Below, piece after piece: positions 1 to 9,066 of a DNA stretch of 64,000 nucleotides. The DNA lies in NCBI RefSeq assembly GCF_014698965.1, contig NZ_JACXAE010000126.1, positions 1-64,000 of the forward strand, read 5' to 3'. The DNA comes from Iningainema tapete BLCC-T55 (GTDB lineage: Bacteria; Cyanobacteriota; Cyanobacteriia; Cyanobacteriales; Nostocaceae). Numbering within the stretch: the stretch's first letter is position 1; each line of letters begins with the position of its first letter. The notes beneath the pieces were generated by a model. That model was not told the origin of the DNA, made no database searches, and saw only the letters and a list, made by a program, of their open reading frames with translations. The position numbers and the translations under genes were made by a program.

Positions 1-1902
1 AAAAGTGGTCAAACAACCACCGGACGAGAAGACTTCCACCAGTTAATGGCTGCAGTTGGTTTAGGAGAAGTAGGGGCTGTTTTAGCTCTAGAAGCCTCAA
101 GATTTTCTCGTTCTCAAGCAGATTGGCATAAACTTTTAGATATCTGTGCCCTTACAGATACCTTAGTTATTGACCACGATGGGATTTACGACCCAAATGA
201 TTTTAATGACCGAGTGATACTGGGGTTTAAGGGAACTTGGAGCCACACTGAATTACACGGTATGCGTCTACGCTTACTTGGTGCCAAACTAAATAAAGCG
301 AAAAAAGGGGAATTGCGTTGCTTTCCACCTACTGGCTACGTATATGACCCAGAAGGAAATTTAGTCTTAGACCCGGATGAGGGGGTAGTTTGTGCAATCC
401 GTTTGGTCTTCCAACAGTTCCGCGCTCAAGGAACAGCGTTTAAGGTAATGCGCTATTTTTGTGTCAACCAAATTCCTTTCCCAAGAAGACGTTGGGGACC
501 AGGACCTGGGCACATTGGTACACTTCGTTGGGGACCTGCCAACCTTAGTCGTATAACAGCTATTCTGCGTAACCCAACTTATACAGGAACATACGTATAT
601 GGTAGACGACGCAGTGTTAACGTAATTGAGGATGGGCAAATAAAGAGGGTTAAAATCCAACAACTACCCCAAGATGAATGGAAAGTGGTAATCCACAACG
701 CTCACGAGGCTTACATTACTTGGTCTGAATATTTGTCTAACCGTGAGCGACTTAGACAAAATCACCCAATTTCGATGAGGAATGGATGCTCTGGCACACC
801 AAGAGAAGGCTTTGCTCTTCTCCAAGGTTTAGTAATCTGCGGTAAATGCGGACGACGTATGAGTCCTCGCTACCACGGTACTGGTGGTTGTAGAGCAGCC
901 TATGAATGTTCTCAAGCTCGCAGACAAGATGGTAGCATGGGTGTTTGCTGGAGCGTAGCGGGAGCAGCAATTGATACAGCTGTTTCGGCTCATGTGCTTG
1001 AAGCTTTTACGAATGAACAACTCGACATTTCCTTAGCTGTGCTTTATGAGCTAGAAAATCAAGCACATGAGACAGATAAAACATGGCAACTAAGACTCGA
1101 AAGGGCACGTTACGAAGCTGACAGAGCTTTCCGACAATATGATGCCACCGAACCAGAGAATCGTTTAGTCGCCCGTACACTAGAAAGACGGTGGAATGAA
1201 AAATTACAACAGTTAGCAGAACTAGAAGAGGCATACCAGAAAGCCCACCAAGTAGAAAGGTTGGAATTAACAGCAGCGCAAAGGCAACAAATTTTACAAT
1301 TAGCCAATGATATACCAATACTTTGGCACGCCAATAGTACTACGAACCTTGAGCGTAAAGAGATACTAGGGTTGTTAGTAAAACAAGTTGCTCTCACCCC
1401 AATCGATGCTCCAGAACGCTCTACTCGTATACAAATACTCTGGCATACTGGAGCTACAAGTATCTTAGTTGCGACACGTCCAACAATAGCTGAAAAATTC
1501 CGAACACCCAACGAAGTCATTCAACTTATTGAAGAATTAGCTCTAGGTCGAACTGATACCGAAATTGCTGATGAATTGAATCGCCGAGGAAGAGTGAACG
1601 CGAATGGGCGTGCTTTTACCAAAAAAGGTATAGCCTGGATTCGTTGGAAATATGGTATTGATAAGCCTTTAAGTGACCCAAATGTTGCGAAATCAGGGAT
1701 CAGTCCGGAAGGTTACTATTCCACGAGTGCCCTTGCTGAAAAACTGGGCGTTGGAATTCATACCATCCATTACTGGCGAGAGAAAGGAATTATTCAGGCT
1801 TTTCAAGAAACGGATAGAAGCCCTTGGTGGTATATAGTCACACCGGAAGTTTTAGAAACTTTACGTGATAGAATCCGCCGTGTGCCAGTTAAATCTGAAT
1901 AA
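1..1902 (+). CDS. Large serine recombinase, 5' end outside window
   Basis: The reading frame is open from base 1, so the gene starts upstream of the window; the first ATG here (46) lies inside the catalytic domain. Visible parts are the end of the resolvase domain (ALEASRFSRS, then LVIDHDGIYDPNDFNDR), the recombinase domain (about residues 80-245 from base 46), a zinc ribbon (CGKCGRR with later Cys residues, about 260-305), a long coiled coil (about 330-410), and a C-terminal MerR-like helix-turn-helix (YYSTSALAEKLGVGIHTIHY, near 555-575). The catalytic Ser should lie in the missing N-terminus. Such enzymes excise or integrate phages and developmentally excised elements such as XisF-type ones; which applies here cannot be told. 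The neighbouring group II intron fragment and repeat-rich gene suit an accessory region. Confidence 0.88.
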   Translation, partial: KSGQTTTGREDFHQLMAAVGLGEVGAVLALEASRFSRSQADWHKLLDICALTDTLVIDHDGIYDPNDFNDRVILGFKGTWSHTELHGMRLRLLGAKLNKAKKGELRCFPPTGYVYDPEGNLVLDPDEGVVCAIRLVFQQFRAQGTAFKVMRYFCVNQIPFPRRRWGPGPGHIGTLRWGPANLSRITAILRNPTYTGTYVYGRRRSVNVIEDGQIKRVKIQQLPQDEWKVVIHNAHEAYITWSEYLSNRERLRQNHPISMRNGCSGTPREGFALLQGLVICGKCGRRMSPRYHGTGGCRAAYECSQARRQDGSMGVCWSVAGAAIDTAVSAHVLEAFTNEQLDISLAVLYELENQAHETDKTWQLRLERARYEADRAFRQYDATEPENRLVARTLERRWNEKLQQLAELEEAYQKAHQVERLELTAAQRQQILQLANDIPILWHANSTTNLERKEILGLLVKQVALTPIDAPERSTRIQILWHTGATSILVATRPTIAEKFRTPNEVIQLIEELALGRTDTEIADELNRRGRVNANGRAFTKKGIAWIRWKYGIDKPLSDPNVAKSGISPEGYYSTSALAEKLGVGIHTIHYWREKGIIQAFQETDRSPWWYIVTPEVLETLRDRIRRVPVKSE

Positions 1903-1991
1903 TTCGAGTTTGATTGTTCGCTGAAAATAATAGTTTTGAATCCCGTTAACCCCTTTTAGTAATTTTCTACTTAAGGGGTTTTACTGTATAT

Positions 1992-3367
1992 CTACTGTGG
2001 TTGTGAAAAAAATTTTTGACCATCAAAGTACCAGGCGATACCATCTGGGTCATGTCCCGAAGTCCATTGTGCAAAATTTCGAGCGTTTTTCTTGTGACGA
2101 AGCGTGCTGGGAGAAACATTTAGTCTTCTTGCTAAAGCTGCACCTGTCAGTTGAAGTGGTACAACCTGAGAATTTTTATTTCCTTCTGTTGGGAGTGAAC
2201 TACTTGGTAAATCATCTAGTGGCTCACTCACGATTTCACCTCTACGCTGTAGCTCAGTCTTGAACTCTGGTAGCTCAGTCTTAGCTTCTGTTCGCTCACA
2301 AATCATCTTTTGTGTACCTTCTGAGTTTTGAATTAGATCGACTAAGTGTGGCTGATTTTGCAGTAGCTCGATCTCACTTGAAGGCTCAATTGAAGTTCGC
2401 GGCTTTTCACTATTTTCCTTAGTCTGCTCGCAAAGTAGCTCTTTTGGTGGTTCACTTAATAGCTCACTATCGACGGTCAGAGAATCGTCATTGCCACCAA
2501 AAGAAAGTGACTCAGGCTTGTGCTCACCAAGGTGAGTAGTTTCCGGCTCAAACTTTTTAGTATCTTTCTTTTTGTGAGTAAATTGTAGCTCTATGGGTGG
2601 CTCACTCTCACTTAAAAGCCTTTCATGGACAACTGATAATGCATCTTGCCGATTATTGTAATTGGAGTCAATTGGTAGCTCACTTAGTGACTCACATTTA
2701 GGTTCACTAACACTCGGCATGGTTTCCATAGACAATGGCTCTTTGATATCTGAGCTATCTGCTTTGATTGCTGGTGACTCTGCTGGTGACTCACTCACAA
2801 TCGGCGTGTTTTCACGAATTGGCAGTGAAACCAAGTTCTCATCGCCGTCTGGCTCTGTTGTCGCTGAAGAAGGTAGCTCACCAGTAGTCAGCTTGGTTTC
2901 ACCAGAGATTAAGCCTAATTTCCCATCTAGCCTTACTGGTGACTCACTTATTAGCTCACTACTCGCGGCAGTGGCACGACTCGACTGCTCCCTGTTTTTG
3001 GTAGAGTTCCTATCGGTGGTTAATGGTGACTCACTAGGTGGCTTACTAGTTGCCGACAAATCTAACACTGACGCGGGCAAATCTGGCTCACCTTCAGCCA
3101 TAGTTGTATCCTGACTAATTGCCTGCCTGAGTTGAGCCACCACCTCAAGCAGGCTCGCAACTTTCCCTCCAAGTCCTCAATCCGCTCGACCAGACCCGGT
3201 GACTCACTTAATGGCTCATTAACTGAGCCACCAAAAAAGTAAGCCTCAAGAATTGCCACAATCGCTGCGGAATCTGACTTAAACCCTCGCTCACGCCTAA
3301 ATTCTACCAGGCGCGAGTAGACTCGTTGCGGTGGGTATGCTGCTACACGGGGATTTTCTGTTGCCAT
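1992..3367 (-). pseudogene. Glu/Ser/Pro-repeat protein with C-terminal helix-turn-helix, frameshifted
   Basis: Two overlapping minus-strand frames form one gene. The N-terminal part (ATG at 3367) starts MATENPRVAAYPPQRVYSR and runs to a coiled segment ending VERIEDLEGK. The continuation VASLLEVVAQLRQA lies in another frame and runs to the stop at 1992. Adding one A to the AAA run at 3162-3164 (minus sense) restores EGKVASLLEVVAQL. The middle (about 300 residues) is acidic low-complexity sequence with recurring SESP and SEPP units. The last 50 residues (LTGAALARRLNVSPSTLRHK) look like a DNA-binding helix-turn-helix, followed by WYFDGQKFF. I do not recognise a named function. Location beside a recombinase suggests a mobile-element protein. 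The frameshift could be real decay, a recoding site or a sequence error. Confidence 0.6.
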
Positions 3368-3420
3368 AGACGCGATTGTCGTAAAAACGCTTTCTACTCC
3401 CTTAGTTTACACACAATTTG

Positions 3421-3460
3421 AGTCACTGGTAGCTTACTGGTAGGCGACTATGACTGTCAA
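3421..3460. repeat. Copies of the gene's internal repeat motif outside the coding region
   Basis: AGTCACTGGTAGCTTACTGG at 3421-3440 and the following bases resemble the motifs GGTGACTCAC and TAGCTCACT that recur through 2200-3210 inside the adjacent gene, yet lie upstream of its start codon. This suggests that the repeats can spread at DNA level. The judgement is by eye only. Confidence 0.35.
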
Positions 3461-3472
3461 TTGAGTACATTT

Positions 3473-4000
3473 TCATTGCGGTATCGCTGCCCGATTAATA
3501 AAGCAACATGACGCCGTTTTGACGATCGCGCGTTGTACTGTGTTCCTTAAAAAAGATCTACCATAAGAAAATACTAGGGGCAAACAAAATATCCCTAAAC
3601 TTTCTAGAATCGAGGTGCAATATGAACACACCGTCGGAACCTTAAGCATTCTGGTGGAGCCGTCTTTTTTCTTTATTGGCACTTCCCTTAGTCGGTTGTG
3701 ATACCAATAAGGTTGTCTGAGTAGTAGTTCTAGTTCAAACCGTTCCTCAAACGTTAAAGACTTCTTACCATCGACGCCTGCGGTTTTCTTACCAGCATTT
3801 AGCTGAGTTACTTGACGAATAGCCAGGAACCTAGCTGCTTTGGACTTCAGAATAAGCTTTTGAAGTTGACGAGCTTTACGCCTGTCTCCGACTTGAACAG
3901 CTTTGAACACTCTCTTTTGTAGGCGGAATAGCTCTTTCCGGAATTTCTTCCAGGGTAATTTCTTCCAAAGTTCACTAACATCTCTGTCGTGTCTAACCAT
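3473..4000 (-). pseudogene. Group II intron reverse transcriptase, truncated after the N-terminal region
   Basis: The start chosen is the ATG at 4000, just before VRHDRDVSELWKKLPW, the usual start of cyanobacterial intron-encoded proteins; the same frame is open further upstream to 4213 but that stretch is intron RNA. The fragment has the RT0 region (KLPWKKFRKELFRLQKRV, QVTQLNAGKKTAGVDGKKSL) and the start of RT1 (REVPIKKKDGSTRMLKVPT). Homology stops at about 3632, and the remaining 50 residues to the stop do not resemble a reverse transcriptase. The catalytic YADD block, maturase and endonuclease domains are absent, so the protein cannot support retrohoming. Intact family members have roughly 550-600 residues. 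Confidence 0.85.
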
Positions 4001-4582
4001 GCTCTGACTCCATTGAATGTTTTCTGAATACCTCAGCGAAGTTACTCGCTGTCCTACCCGATATAAAGGGGTTAATCTGCTCGTCCAGCCTACCGGAGTT
4101 TCGACCTTTCCCCAGACCCTTATACCGTTTTTACTCGTTCCGTTCTTTCGATTGTTTGATGACTTAGGGCAGTCCAATTTGCCTATCCTCTTCTCGGAAA
4201 TTACAGCTATCAAATGGGGAATGCTGTGAGAATAGAGGATGAAGTCTACATTTTGTTGTTCAGGTTGTAGCTTAGGCTTGAGACACTTTTTTAGGACTTA
4301 TTTGCCCGTATCATCCCCCCGTTAGCGCCAGTGTTGTTACCTGCCTGTTTTACAACTGGTTGCGCCCTGTTACCCGCTTCAGCCTGTAGAATTCCGAGTC
4401 TACTCACTGGGGTCTAGGTAGGGAGTCACTTGTTTCCTCAAGGATGGGACTTTACCGTTTCTAGGATACTTTGGTATCACCCATATCAAAAGAACAGTTA
4501 TACATTATGAAAGTAGATTTCATAGTGTACTCTAACCATACCCCTCTAGTTTCTAGAGGCTCCTGTTAGAAACGAGCCGCAC
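3632..4582 (-). mobile_element. 5' fragment of a group II intron
   Basis: On the minus strand a conventional group II 5' end, GTGCGGCTCG, begins at 4582. It is followed by about 580 bases of structured non-coding sequence (domain I to domain IV in known introns) before the reverse transcriptase start at 4000. The 3' part of the intron, including domain V and the acceptor site, is missing; similarity ends near 3632 together with the reverse transcriptase. The fragment is therefore a dead, 3'-truncated intron. The 5' boundary rests on the consensus start only; the 3' boundary is where protein similarity disappears. Confidence 0.7.
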
Positions 4583-4717
4583 CCATTCTAGCCATTGACG
4601 AATTTGAGCGAGGCATGGAATGAATGATCATATCTCCAAGTTCCTTTGTCTCCCCATCACCCTACCTGTGGCACAATAAGAAACGGTAATAAAAGAAATA
4701 TTGATAAGGTAATAAGC

Positions 4718-5836
4718 GTGAGTCCAACTGCTCAAGCCAAGGCAAGTGCGCGTCGCGTAGTATTTCCATTTACAGCAATTGTCGGTCAAGAAGAAATGAA
4801 ACTGGCATTGCTCTTGAACGTGATTGACCCCAAAATTGGTGGTGTAATGATCATGGGCGATCGCGGTACAGGCAAATCCACCACCATCCGCGCCCTGGCT
4901 GACTTATTGCCAGAAATCCCCGTCGTAGTTAACGATCCATTCAATAGCCATCCCAGCGATCCCGATTTAATGAGTGATGAAGTTCGCCAACAGCTTGAAC
5001 TTGGCGTGGATATTGCTGTGGGCGATCGCAAAGTGCAAATGGTAGATTTACCCCTGGGAGCCACAGAAGACCGAGTTTGCGGCACTATTGATATTGAAAA
5101 AGCTTTATCTGAAGGTGTCAAAGCCTTTGAACCGGGACTACTGGCAAAAGCAAACCGAGGTATTTTATATGTAGATGAAGTCAACTTACTTGACGATCAC
5201 CTAGTAGACGTGTTATTAGACTCGGCTGCCAGTGGTTGGAATACAGTAGAACGAGAAGGTATTTCCATCCGTCACCCAGCACGTTTCGTTCTTGTCGGTT
5301 CTGGAAATCCAGAAGAAGGAGAACTACGTCCCCAACTACTTGATCGTTTTGGGATGCACGCAGAAATTCATACAGTCAAAGAACCAGCTTTGCGAGTACA
5401 AATCGTTGAACAAAGGGCAGAATTCGACCAAAACCCCATTGAATTTTTAGAGAAATATAAGTCTGAACAAGAAGCACTGCAAAAAAGTATAATTGATGCG
5501 CAAAAACTTTTACCAAAGGTAACCATTGACTACGACTTGCGGGTGAAAATTTCTGAAGTTTGTTCAGAATTAGATGTGGATGGTTTGCGTGGAGATATTG
5601 TTACTAACCGTGCAGCCAAAGCTTTAACCGCCTATGAAGGGCGTACCGAAGTCACCATTGATGATGTGCGCCGCGTGATTGTTCTGTGTTTACGTCACCG
5701 ACTACGTAAAGATCCTTTGGAGTCAATAGATTCTGGTTACAAAGTAGAAAAAACTACTAGCCGCATTTTTGGCATAGAATTAACATCGGCAGATGCTGCA
5801 CAAACAAACGGTGCACCAACAAAACTAAGGAGTTAG
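4718..5836 (+). CDS. chlI: Magnesium chelatase ATPase subunit ChlI
   Basis: AAA+ ATPase subunit of the ChlI/ChlD/ChlH complex that inserts Mg2+ into protoporphyrin IX, the first committed step of chlorophyll synthesis, in the cytosol or at the membrane. I start it at GTG 4718, giving [20 protein letters not shown], the usual N-terminus, and 372 residues, the usual length; an ATG 72 bases upstream in frame adds a non-conserved leader. Walker A GDRGTGKS is at residues 47-54, Walker B ILYVDEVN at 149-156, and the conserved [20 protein letters not shown] segment follows. It is a single gene, followed by a short tandem-repeat spacer and a small membrane protein gene. Confidence 0.97.
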   Translation: MSPTAQAKASARRVVFPFTAIVGQEEMKLALLLNVIDPKIGGVMIMGDRGTGKSTTIRALADLLPEIPVVVNDPFNSHPSDPDLMSDEVRQQLELGVDIAVGDRKVQMVDLPLGATEDRVCGTIDIEKALSEGVKAFEPGLLAKANRGILYVDEVNLLDDHLVDVLLDSAASGWNTVEREGISIRHPARFVLVGSGNPEEGELRPQLLDRFGMHAEIHTVKEPALRVQIVEQRAEFDQNPIEFLEKYKSEQEALQKSIIDAQKLLPKVTIDYDLRVKISEVCSELDVDGLRGDIVTNRAAKALTAYEGRTEVTIDDVRRVIVLCLRHRLRKDPLESIDSGYKVEKTTSRIFGIELTSADAAQTNGAPTKLRS

Positions 5837-5837
5837 A

Positions 5838-5921
5838 GAAGTAAAAAGTAAAAAGTAAAAAGATCAACCATTTCTTTTGCCTTTTAACTTTTCTCCCTAT
5901 TCCCTATTCCCCATTCCCTAA
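5838..5921. repeat. Short tandem heptamer repeats (STRR)
   Basis: Directly after chlI come about three units of AGTAAAA (5839-5862), then near 5893-5920 copies of the heptamer TTCCCTA/TTCCCCA. Heptameric repeats of this kind are characteristic of filamentous cyanobacterial genomes. No coding sense is seen. Confidence 0.7.
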
Positions 5922-5923
5922 TT

Positions 5924-6220
5924 ATGAGATTTTGGCGTTTTTGGTTACACACTGTTGTTTTATCTAGCCAATACAACCCACCTCGGTTTGTAGAGCTATT
6001 AATGTTGATGTTAGCCATCACAATGCTGGCGATTTCTACTGTTTTCTCTACAGAGAAATCCTATATCTATGTGGTGCTAGGCTTGAGCTTTGTGATTGGC
6101 GCATCAATGTCTATTTTAGTACGGGAGGCGATCGCACCTTCACCCCAAACTCGCATTACTCAATTCACTGCATTGCTACTGCTAATAATTAGTATTTATG
6201 GCTTTGCGGATTTGTTTTAA
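5924..6220 (+). CDS. Small membrane protein, unknown function
   Basis: A 98-residue protein with three predicted hydrophobic segments (about residues 24-42, 48-66 and 79-95) joined by short loops, and a basic and aromatic N-terminus (MRFWRFWLHTVVLSSQYNPP). No catalytic motif is seen and I do not recognise the family. It sits 87 bases after chlI on the same strand, separated by tandem repeats, so cotranscription is possible. An inverted repeat follows at once and probably ends transcription. Confidence 0.65.
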   Translation: MRFWRFWLHTVVLSSQYNPPRFVELLMLMLAITMLAISTVFSTEKSYIYVVLGLSFVIGASMSILVREAIAPSPQTRITQFTALLLLIISIYGFADLF

Positions 6221-6233
6221 ATTTTCTCATGCT

Positions 6234-6286
6234 AATGGCTAATAGCTAATAGAAAACTGGCAATTAACAATTAGCTATTAGCCATT
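6234..6286. terminator. Inverted repeat between convergent genes, possible bidirectional terminator
   Basis: The arms AATGGCTAATAGCTAA (6234-6249) and TTAGCTATTAGCCATT (6271-6286) are perfect complements with a 21-base loop. The structure lies exactly between the ends of the small membrane protein gene and the convergent nucleotidyltransferase gene. Similar TAATGGCTAATAGC sequence recurs near 20440-20500, so this is also a dispersed repeat. Confidence 0.5.
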
Positions 6287-7374
6287 TAAAATCCTTGCAT
6301 TTCTACTAATTCTATACATAATTCATTAATTTGCTGTAAATTTGCTTGGAGAGGTAAGGTAGATTCTTGGTAAACTTTGTCCATTTCCGCAACTAAATCA
6401 TCTGCCATTTTCATCACCTGCTCATAAGAATAATCACCTCTGAGGATAGCTTTTAAATCCTCTGCGTCTCCGGCAACTCTTCTATCTACAACAATTTTTT
6501 CTGTCTGCAATATTTCTAATCCACTGCGTAACAATCTAATACAGTGCATTCCATGCTTGAGATCATAACCTGACTTTCTCTCCATTTCTGCTCTAGCCGG
6601 ATTTCTATTTTCTTGCCAAGATAAGTAAGCTTTCCATTCTCTTAAAGCTATTTGGTAGTTTTGACTTTTTTGCAAAAGGCGAATAAAGTCTTTGCGGCTG
6701 TTTGTTAACTTTTGCGTGTATGCCAAAGTTTCATCAGGCAAAGTGTATTGTTTGAGCACTCCTTTAAAATCTATATCAGCCGTCAACAATTTATATAATT
6801 GCTCTGCTTCTTCTAAAAACTCAATTCGTCCTCTAATTAAAATGTAAAGATACTCTAAAAAAGCATTTAGCTCATCTTTAATTAGTGGTGCTTCGTCTTC
6901 AATACCATAATCTGCTGGTAGAGGTTTTTTTTGTGGTGGATTCAGTAACCACTTGCGATGAGTTTCCATCTTTTTGATTTGGGCAAAAGCATAACCAGAG
7001 TAAGTATGCTTTACTTTCTTGCTCAGAAATATTTGTCTGTGGTTAATTAAATTTTGTCCTACTGGATTTAAAACAGGATATTCATTCAACCAGAGCAATT
7101 CTAAAATATTTGGATTTGCTCCTGATAATAACTGCAAAATTTTTCTTAACTCATATATTACTGTATCTTTATTTCCATCCAAGAATGGAAACATGCCTTC
7201 TTCATCCCAACCATCATCTTTTTGTTCAATCTGGTCAAATCCCAAGTAGTATGGTTTGGGGGCGATAAATACTCCTCGGTAGTCATAGTCTGAATCAGGT
7301 CGATTTAACCCGTAACCGTGACTCCCTGCTAAACCAATTAAAATCGTTCTCTTTTCAACTTCGATTCTTTTCAT
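6286..7374 (-). CDS. Predicted nucleotidyltransferase (RlaP/YcgL-like)
   Basis: The start is ATG 7374 (MKRIEVEKRTILIGLAGSHG); an upstream TTG is less likely. The N-terminus has a DNA-polymerase-beta-type nucleotidyltransferase core: GLAGSHGYGLNRPDSDYDYR, with the two Asp residues of the DxD metal site, as in the large bacterial family of predicted nucleotidyltransferases (Pfam Nuc-transf type). The substrate is unknown; relatives are annotated only by fold. The protein has 362 residues with a helical C-terminal half (about 200-360) and no membrane segment. It ends at the shared inverted repeat and faces away from rplU, so the 7375-7527 gap carries both promoters. Confidence 0.75.
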   Translation of the reverse strand: MKRIEVEKRTILIGLAGSHGYGLNRPDSDYDYRGVFIAPKPYYLGFDQIEQKDDGWDEEGMFPFLDGNKDTVIYELRKILQLLSGANPNILELLWLNEYPVLNPVGQNLINHRQIFLSKKVKHTYSGYAFAQIKKMETHRKWLLNPPQKKPLPADYGIEDEAPLIKDELNAFLEYLYILIRGRIEFLEEAEQLYKLLTADIDFKGVLKQYTLPDETLAYTQKLTNSRKDFIRLLQKSQNYQIALREWKAYLSWQENRNPARAEMERKSGYDLKHGMHCIRLLRSGLEILQTEKIVVDRRVAGDAEDLKAILRGDYSYEQVMKMADDLVAEMDKVYQESTLPLQANLQQINELCIELVEMQGF

Positions 7375-7527
7375 AAAAAATTTTCTTGACAAAAATGTAT
7401 TTTATCTAGTATTATTTTAGATTGTCTGTCTCATTCCTGCTCGGATCAGGTAAAGACATTACAAAAGCTGGGATTGCTTTCAAGTATAAAACCTAGCTAC
7501 CTGTACGGCAAACGCAAAGAAAATTAC

Positions 7528-8007
7528 ATGACTTACGCAATTATTGAAACTGGCGGCAAACAACTAAAAGTTGAACCAGGTCGTTTTTACGACATAGAAT
7601 TACTTTCTGCCCAAGAGGACGAGAAAGTAACCATACAATCGGTACTGTTAGTACAACACAATGGTGAATTCACAATCGGACAACCGTTAGTGGCAGGTGC
7701 AACAGTAGAAGGCACGGTGATGCGGCATTTGAGAGGTCGCAAAGTCATTGTGTATAAAATGAAGCCGAAAAAGAAAACCCGTAAGAAGCGGGGGCATCGT
7801 CAAGAAATTACCAGACTAATGATTGACTCAATCATTGTTGATGGTACTGTACTAACTTCGGAACAACAAACTGCAACTGATGAGACTCAACCAGAAGTTA
7901 CTTCTACCATCGTTGAACCTTCAGCAGAAAATGCAACTGAACCAGTAGCTAGCTTTGAAACTCAATCCGACGAGACAACTCCTGTTGCTGAAACTGTAGC
8001 AGAATAA
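7528..8007 (+). CDS. rplU: 50S ribosomal protein L21
   Basis: Binds 23S rRNA in the large subunit. The start is ATG 7528 ([19 protein letters not shown]); an in-frame upstream extension of 18 codons is not conserved. The conserved core covers about residues 1-105, including the basic segment [19 protein letters not shown] and the end [10 protein letters not shown] further 50 residues form an acidic, Thr/Glu-rich tail ([15 protein letters not shown] onward) not needed for the fold; such tails occur in cyanobacterial L21. It is followed 31 bases later by rpmA, the normal bacterial order. Confidence 0.97.
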   Translation: MTYAIIETGGKQLKVEPGRFYDIELLSAQEDEKVTIQSVLLVQHNGEFTIGQPLVAGATVEGTVMRHLRGRKVIVYKMKPKKKTRKKRGHRQEITRLMIDSIIVDGTVLTSEQQTATDETQPEVTSTIVEPSAENATEPVASFETQSDETTPVAETVAE

Positions 8008-8038
8008 TTAGGATAAGTAAAAACACAAACATAAAATT

Positions 8039-8338
8039 ATGGCTCACAAGAAAGGAACAGGTAGTACACGTAACGGGCGTGACTCTAATGCTCAACGTTT
8101 AGGTGTAAAAAGATACGGTGGTCAAACTGTTCGGGCAGGAAATATTCTTGTCCGTCAGCGTGGCACAAAAGTTCATCCTGGTAATAACGTTGGTATTGGC
8201 AGCGATGATACCTTATTTGCTTTGATTGATGGCGTAGTTAGTTTTGAACGTAAAGGCAAAAGTCGCAAAAAAGTTAGCGTTTATCCAGTAGCAGCAGTAG
8301 AATCAACAGAAGTTGAATCAGTAGCTGTTGCATCTTAA
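8039..8338 (+). CDS. rpmA: 50S ribosomal protein L27
   Basis: L27 reaches toward the peptidyl transferase centre. The sequence [20 protein letters not shown] and [18 protein letters not shown] is diagnostic. Its 99 residues include about 12 extra Val/Glu/Ser-rich residues at the C-terminus. There is no cleavable N-terminal extension of the Firmicutes type. It is the second gene of the rplU-rpmA operon and is followed directly by a hairpin. Confidence 0.97.
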   Translation: MAHKKGTGSTRNGRDSNAQRLGVKRYGGQTVRAGNILVRQRGTKVHPGNNVGIGSDDTLFALIDGVVSFERKGKSRKKVSVYPVAAVESTEVESVAVAS

Positions 8339-8340
8339 GG

Positions 8341-8377
8341 TAGGTAGTTGTGCTAGGTACTCTGGCGCAACTACCTA
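8341..8377 (+). terminator. Hairpin after rpmA
   Basis: TAGGTAGTTGTGC (8341-8353) pairs with GCGCAACTACCTA (8365-8377) with one G-U pair and an 11-base loop, two bases after the rpmA stop. There is no long T run after it. The right arm overlaps the stop of the convergent membrane protein gene, so it may serve both directions. Confidence 0.6.
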
Positions 8378-8835
8378 CACAATAGATTGAATTGCCTAAA
8401 ATAACACATAACTTTATAGTTATTTATTAATACTCCCAAACCTAAACCAGTGAGGGAAATCAGAAACAGTATTAAAAACGATTGCTGTTGCTTAAACCCA
8501 TAAGTTTGTACGTCTATCCGGGCTAAAATGGTGGCAGAAATAATTACTAAAGTATCAATAAATACTCTAAACCAGGCAATCATGAGAAAAAACATGAAAG
8601 CACCAAAAATAGCAAGGCTGAAAGATCTCAGATTTGATTGAAATAATTTATTGGAATAGTTAGCAACTGTAGACCAAGGAGTAGTCAAGCTACTCGTTAT
8701 GATAAAAATAGCAATTACAGCTAGCACTAATACCACAGGCGGATATTTTGCTCTGGATATTACCCAGCCCCAAGTACCGTAGGTAAGCAAGAGCAATGTA
8801 AGGGAAACCCAGGGAACTTTTCTCTGGATTGACAT
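8371..8835 (-). CDS. Membrane protein, unknown function
   Basis: A 154-residue protein with four predicted membrane segments (about residues 9-27, 32-49, 73-108 as a long or double segment, and 118-138). The N-terminus is basic (MSIQRKVPWVS). I recognise no motif. It is convergent with rpmA, and its stop lies inside the rpmA hairpin. An AT-rich 230-base region separates it from cruF, which is transcribed away from it, so 8836-9066 should hold two divergent promoters. Confidence 0.65.
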   Translation of the reverse strand: MSIQRKVPWVSLTLLLLTYGTWGWVISRAKYPPVVLVLAVIAIFIITSSLTTPWSTVANYSNKLFQSNLRSFSLAIFGAFMFFLMIAWFRVFIDTLVIISATILARIDVQTYGFKQQQSFLILFLISLTGLGLGVLINNYKVMCYFRQFNLLCR

Positions 8836-9066
8836 GAGTTGTTACTCCCTATATGGGATGATATATTTTAAGTTTAGTATTTTAAACTATAGGTTTATTA
8901 TCATATTTGATTTATCTTATATCAATCGGTTATTATGCTTTGACCTGAAATAGGAAACAAGTTTATACAGCATTTCCATAATAAATCAAGTTAAAGTATG
9001 ATATTAAACATTTGTAAAATCTGAGCAACTAAGTAGACCCATGTCATATCTTGTGAAGGGATTATC

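Noticed and set aside
2662-3114. Plus-strand open frame inside the repeat-rich gene
   Set aside because: Its Ser/Leu/Gly-rich sequence is the reverse reading of the SESP repeats; no start signal or family match.
4591-4626. Short plus-strand frame ILAIDEFERGME before a stop beside the intron 5' end
   Set aside because: Too short to assign; could be an exon remnant but there is no supporting homology.
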